Positions 6,090-8,150 of a stretch of DNA of 8,150 nt are shown here, one piece after another (positions within the stretch are counted from its first letter, which is position 1; the number at the start of each line of letters is the position of its first letter). Source of the stretch: JAHFUI01 sp041485905 (lineage in GTDB: Bacteria; Acidobacteriota; Vicinamibacteria; Vicinamibacterales; CAVVIG01). The stretch is taken from positions 1 through 8,150 of the forward strand of contig JBGPKK010000204.1 of the NCBI GenBank assembly GCA_041485905.1, written 5' to 3'. The position numbers and the translations under genes were made by a program. The notes under the pieces are model-generated. The model was given only the letters and a program-made list of their open reading frames with translations, did no database searches and had not been told where the DNA came from.

Positions 6090-6761
6090 TTGACTCCGCC
6101 AGAGCGCGCAAGACTCCTTCGCATTTACCCGGTGCTCCGGGCGCTGCCCGCTGCTCTTCTGAAGAAGGTCGAAGAGACGGCCAAGCCGGTCCAGGCACCC
6201 GTGGGGCGGCGGCTGTTCAGTGACGGCAGTCCCTGCACGTACTATCCGCTGCTCATCGAAGGGATCATCCGGGCCTCGAAGATCAGCCCTGAGGGCCACG
6301 AGATCCTCCTGTACCGTCTCAACCCTGGGGAAAGCTGCGTCATCACGGTCGTGACGCTACTCGGCGAGGCGTCCTATCCCGCGATCGGAACGGCAGAAAC
6401 GGAGCTGTCTCTCCTCGCCGTCCCACGGAACGTGTTCCTGGAGATGGTCCTGGAGTCCGCAGCCTTCCGAGTCTTCGTGTTCAACTCCCTCTCCCAGAGG
6501 GTGGCGCACCTGATGGCCCTCGTTGACGACGTGGCTTTCCGCCGGGTCGACCAGCGGCTGGCTTCGCGCCTGCTCCTTCAGCGGCAGCCCGACGCCACAA
6601 CCCATCAGATGCTCGCCGACGAGCTGGGGACGAGCCGCGAAGTCGTGAGCCGGATTCTGGAGACCTTTCAGCAATCCGGGATGATCAGGCTCGGCCGAAA
6701 GCGGATCGAGATCCTGGACCGGAACGCACTGGACCGGCTCCACCGAGCCGAGGGGGGCTGA
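6090..6761 (+). CDS. Crp/Fnr-family transcriptional regulator
   Basis: This 223-residue DNA-binding regulator has an N-terminal cyclic-nucleotide-type sensor fold (about 15-125), a linking helix (about 125-155) and a C-terminal winged helix-turn-helix (about 170-210). The TTG at 6090 is chosen as start because GGGAGGG (6077-6083) lies 6 bases before it and it gives the usual family length; the frame is open further up to a TTG at 5967. The recognition helix contains SREVVSR (Arg183, Glu184, Arg188), matching Arg180, Glu181 and Arg185 of E. coli CRP, so TGTGA-type sites are expected. The sensor keeps GES (Glu81) but has Tyr96-Pro97 where CRP has the phosphate-binding Arg-Ser, so cAMP binding is doubtful. 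Cysteines 49 and 83 are the only two; there is no Fnr iron-sulfur cluster. A perfect TGTGA-N6-TCACA site lies at 7214-7229. Confidence 0.88.
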   Translation: MTPPERARLLRIYPVLRALPAALLKKVEETAKPVQAPVGRRLFSDGSPCTYYPLLIEGIIRASKISPEGHEILLYRLNPGESCVITVVTLLGEASYPAIGTAETELSLLAVPRNVFLEMVLESAAFRVFVFNSLSQRVAHLMALVDDVAFRRVDQRLASRLLLQRQPDATTHQMLADELGTSREVVSRILETFQQSGMIRLGRKRIEILDRNALDRLHRAEGG

Positions 6762-6826
6762 AGCAAGGCGGGCCCGAGTGGAGTCGGTAGCTCTGCTCCC
6801 CCTAAACCGGCGCCTCTGCAGACCGT

Positions 6827-6858
6827 CGACGCCTCGCGTCAGACGAGGCGTCGTTGTT
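6827..6858 (+). terminator. Hairpin terminator of the Crp/Fnr gene
   Basis: CGACGCCTCG (6827-6836) pairs over 10 bases with CGAGGCGTCG (6844-6853) around a 7-base loop, followed by TTGTT on the plus strand. It sits in the 141-base gap between two convergent genes, where a terminator is expected. The T-tract is short, and on the minus strand there is none. Confidence 0.68.
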
Positions 6859-6902
6859 GGGCCTTGTCTTCGAGCATCCTCGGCGGGTCCGGCCCCTGGA
6901 AG

Positions 6903-7154
6903 TTAGCCGCCGCAGTAATGGGCCTGGAGCGCTTCTGCGACGTCGATGAGGAAAGCCCGCAGCCGCGTCTCAGGCAGCGACTTGAGCCTTTCGATGTACG
7001 CAGCGAGCCCGTCGCAGAATCTGGCCAGGCTCGCGGCCGTGGCCGAATTGGACCCTGCGGCGTATGCCGTCGTGGTTGCGGCGCCGAAGGTGAAACCGAC
7101 GGCAAGGAGGCTGGAAACAGCCACGGCCGCCACGAAACGTCGTCCATTCTTCAT
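6903..7154 (-). CDS. Small secreted protein, predicted two-helix hairpin with a cysteine near each end
   Basis: I do not recognise this 83-residue protein. The start is well supported: GGAGG (7164-7160) lies 5 bases before the ATG. Residues 1-32 form a clear signal peptide (basic MKNGRR, hydrophobic core, AYA cleavage site). The mature part is about 51 residues: a likely helix from 39 to 58 with Cys47, a turn at LPETR (60-64), and a likely helix from 64 to 79 with Cys81 at the end. The cysteines would come close if the helices pack antiparallel, suggesting one disulfide. Upstream are a TATGAT box and a perfect Crp-type operator, so it is probably activated by a Crp/Fnr protein, plausibly the one next door. 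It converges on that regulator gene. Function is unknown. Confidence 0.78.
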   Translation of the reverse strand: MKNGRRFVAAVAVSSLLAVGFTFGAATTTAYAAGSNSATAASLARFCDGLAAYIERLKSLPETRLRAFLIDVAEALQAHYCGG

Positions 7155-7186
7155 ACGGACCTCCCTCTCATGAAAGACACAGCGGG

Positions 7187-7192
7187 ATCATA
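7187..7192 (-). promoter_or_regulatory. -10 box of the small secreted protein gene
   Basis: TATGAT on the minus strand matches 5 of 6 consensus bases. It predicts a start near 7180 and a 26-base leader. At 17-base spacing the -35 position reads CAGACG, which is not a promoter element, as expected for an activator-dependent promoter. Confidence 0.6.
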
Positions 7193-7213
7193 CGGCGCCT
7201 GCTGGACGCCGTC

Positions 7214-7229
7214 TGTGACTGAACTCACA
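7214..7229. promoter_or_regulatory. Perfect Crp-type operator, TGTGA-CTGAAC-TCACA
   Basis: Both half-sites match the E. coli CRP core consensus exactly, with the required 6-base spacer. The centre (7221.5) falls at -41.5 relative to the start predicted from TATGAT at 7192-7187, the standard class II activator position. The target would be the small secreted protein gene. Confidence 0.72.
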
Positions 7230-7457
7230 CAGCGCCGAGGGAGACATGTCGGAGACGGAACGAGGCGAAACCGCTAAGTCAGTTCCGTAGAACAGATTAA
7301 TTGGCGGAGAGAGAGGGAGTCTTGAAATCGATTTCACGAAACCCCAATAGAGACGGGCTTTTTTCGCGTAAGCCTCACGACGCCAGCATTTTAGCGTTTT
7401 CGGATTCTGTCATCGGCTTTCATCCATTCGCGTCCGTTTGCCGGTTTTGCCAGCGCA

Positions 7458-7481
7458 ATGACACTCGACATGACACTCGAC
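7458..7481 (+). repeat. Tandem duplication of a 12-base unit
   Basis: ATGACACTCGAC occurs twice in a row, perfectly (7458-7469 and 7470-7481). It would start a 17-codon frame ending at a TGA near 7518, without a convincing ribosome site. Confidence 0.85.
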
Positions 7482-7947
7482 GCGAACATTCTCGCGAGTC
7501 TTCTCGTTTGAACGCCGCCAAAAGTGTCTCCTCCAAACACTACGGCGCTTATCGCGGAGAACGCCGAGCAGAGGCTCAACCCCGTCCCTCGCATCACCGC
7601 TGATCGCGAGCAACAACAGGAATATCGGAGAATCTCTGTCGTGCGACATGAACGCGAAGGCCGAAAATGGCGCCGGACGCGGGCGATGAGCGGCAGCTTC
7701 GACCGACCGGAGAAGCTGGCTGTCGTGAACTTTGCATTGCATCGACGCCGCTGACAATGTCTGGATGGATACGAACGGCAGGGACTTCGACGGTGACGTC
7801 GCATACAACGTCAACGCGCGGGTCAGGCGATACGTGGCGGCGACGCGCGCGATAGGCGGATGCTTCAGTTCTCGTTGATGCTGCCATAGATTCCGCGCTT
7901 GAAGTTGTGGCGATCGAGCACCGCATCGTGCTCGCGGCCGTGACCGA

Positions 7948-7990
7948 CAGTCCGAATGAAAGCGGACTGAAGGACGCCTTCCTGCGTCCT
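7948..7990. repeat. Two adjacent 7-base-pair hairpins
   Basis: CAGTCCG (7948-7954) pairs with CGGACTG (7963-7969) around 8 bases. One base later AGGACGC (7971-7977) pairs with GCGTCCT (7984-7990) around 6 bases. Both stems are perfect. No T-run follows on either strand, so this is not an obvious terminator. Confidence 0.6.
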
Positions 7991-8073
7991 GATCGCACTT
8001 GAGTGTGCAGGTTCATCAAGGCTGATTGCACCGGTACGATGACGCCGACGTCACCGGCCCGGTCACGTATCTC

Positions 8074-8091
8074 GGATACGAAGGATACGAA
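8074..8091 (+). repeat. Tandem duplication of a 9-base unit
   Basis: GGATACGAA occurs twice in a row. In the frame open to the right edge it encodes GYE-GYE, so the duplication preserves that frame. Confidence 0.75.
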
Positions 8092-8150
8092 CAGAGCGGC
8101 AGGCTCTTCTCGCCCGCAGTCACGGTGACAGACATGCCCGGCGCGACGCC

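Larger units (their letters stand above)
7230..8150. other. About 920 bases with no supportable gene
   Basis: No frame here combines a ribosome site, a plausible start and a recognisable protein. From about 7270 to 7550 the GC content is near 50% over sampled stretches, lower than in the genes to the left. Several short frames in the second half read like real protein: 7753-7850 plus strand with DTNGRDFDGDVAYNVNARV; 7855-8001 with VDAAIDSALEVVAIEHRIV; and 8037 to the edge with DADVTGPVTYLGYEGYE. They are in different frames and broken by stops, so decayed coding sequence is possible but not shown. Long minus-strand frames across the region look like shadows. Confidence 0.5.

Noticed and set aside
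5665..6198. A 177-codon minus-strand open frame
   Set aside because: It runs antisense to the VOC-like fragment and the start of the regulator gene, crosses the inverted repeat, and shows no family features or ribosome site.
7410..7814. Minus-strand open frames of 134-137 codons in the right part
   Set aside because: They overlap each other in different frames, lack ribosome sites and encode Arg/Ser-rich sequence typical of chance frames.
1..8150. CRISPR array, tRNA, rRNA, transposase or integrase
   Set aside because: I saw no regularly spaced repeats, cloverleaf, rRNA core sequence or transposase/integrase motif on either strand.

Overview
The window looks like chromosomal DNA from a GC-rich, aerobic, Gram-negative soil or sediment bacterium. 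The gene set suggests an acidobacterium of the Vicinamibacteria kind: PQQ alcohol dehydrogenase, PQQ sugar dehydrogenase, secreted type-B carboxylesterase and a c-type cytochrome with a Planctomycete/Verrucomicrobium-type second domain. That assignment is inference from gene content and base composition; no rRNA or other phylogenetic marker is present.

Bases 1-5664 form a secreted oxidation cluster. On the minus strand lie a diheme cytochrome c (4805-5590), then, 2 bases downstream, a carboxylesterase (3123-4802), and further on a PQQ-dependent alcohol dehydrogenase (1499 to the window edge, C-terminus missing). A PQQ-dependent sugar dehydrogenase (1591-3126) sits between them on the plus strand. 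It is divergent from the alcohol dehydrogenase across a 91-base gap, and its stop codon overlaps the esterase stop by 4 bases. All four proteins start with a signal peptide. A reasonable model is that the esterase releases alcohols outside the cytoplasm, the quinoproteins oxidise alcohols and sugars, and the cytochrome takes the electrons. The alcohol dehydrogenase carries the Asp-x-Asp pair typical of lanthanide-dependent enzymes. The leaders of the alcohol dehydrogenase and the esterase are recognisably the same sequence.

Bases 5591-6089 hold the cytochrome promoter, a likely glyoxalase-family (VOC) gene remnant and a 24-base inverted repeat. A Crp/Fnr-family regulator follows (6090-6761, TTG start), then a hairpin terminator. 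Converging on it is a small gene (6903-7154, minus) for a predicted secreted two-helix protein with one cysteine near each end of its mature part. Upstream of this small gene is a perfect TGTGA-N6-TCACA operator centred at -41.5 from the start site implied by a TATGAT -10 box. That is the geometry of a class II Crp-activated promoter, and the neighbouring regulator has the matching recognition-helix residues. This regulator/small-protein pair is the most interesting point in the window.

Bases 7230-8150 contain no gene I can support. The first part is less GC-rich and holds a 12-base tandem repeat and segments resembling dispersed intergenic repeats. The second part has short open frames that look like decayed coding sequence, plus two adjacent hairpins.
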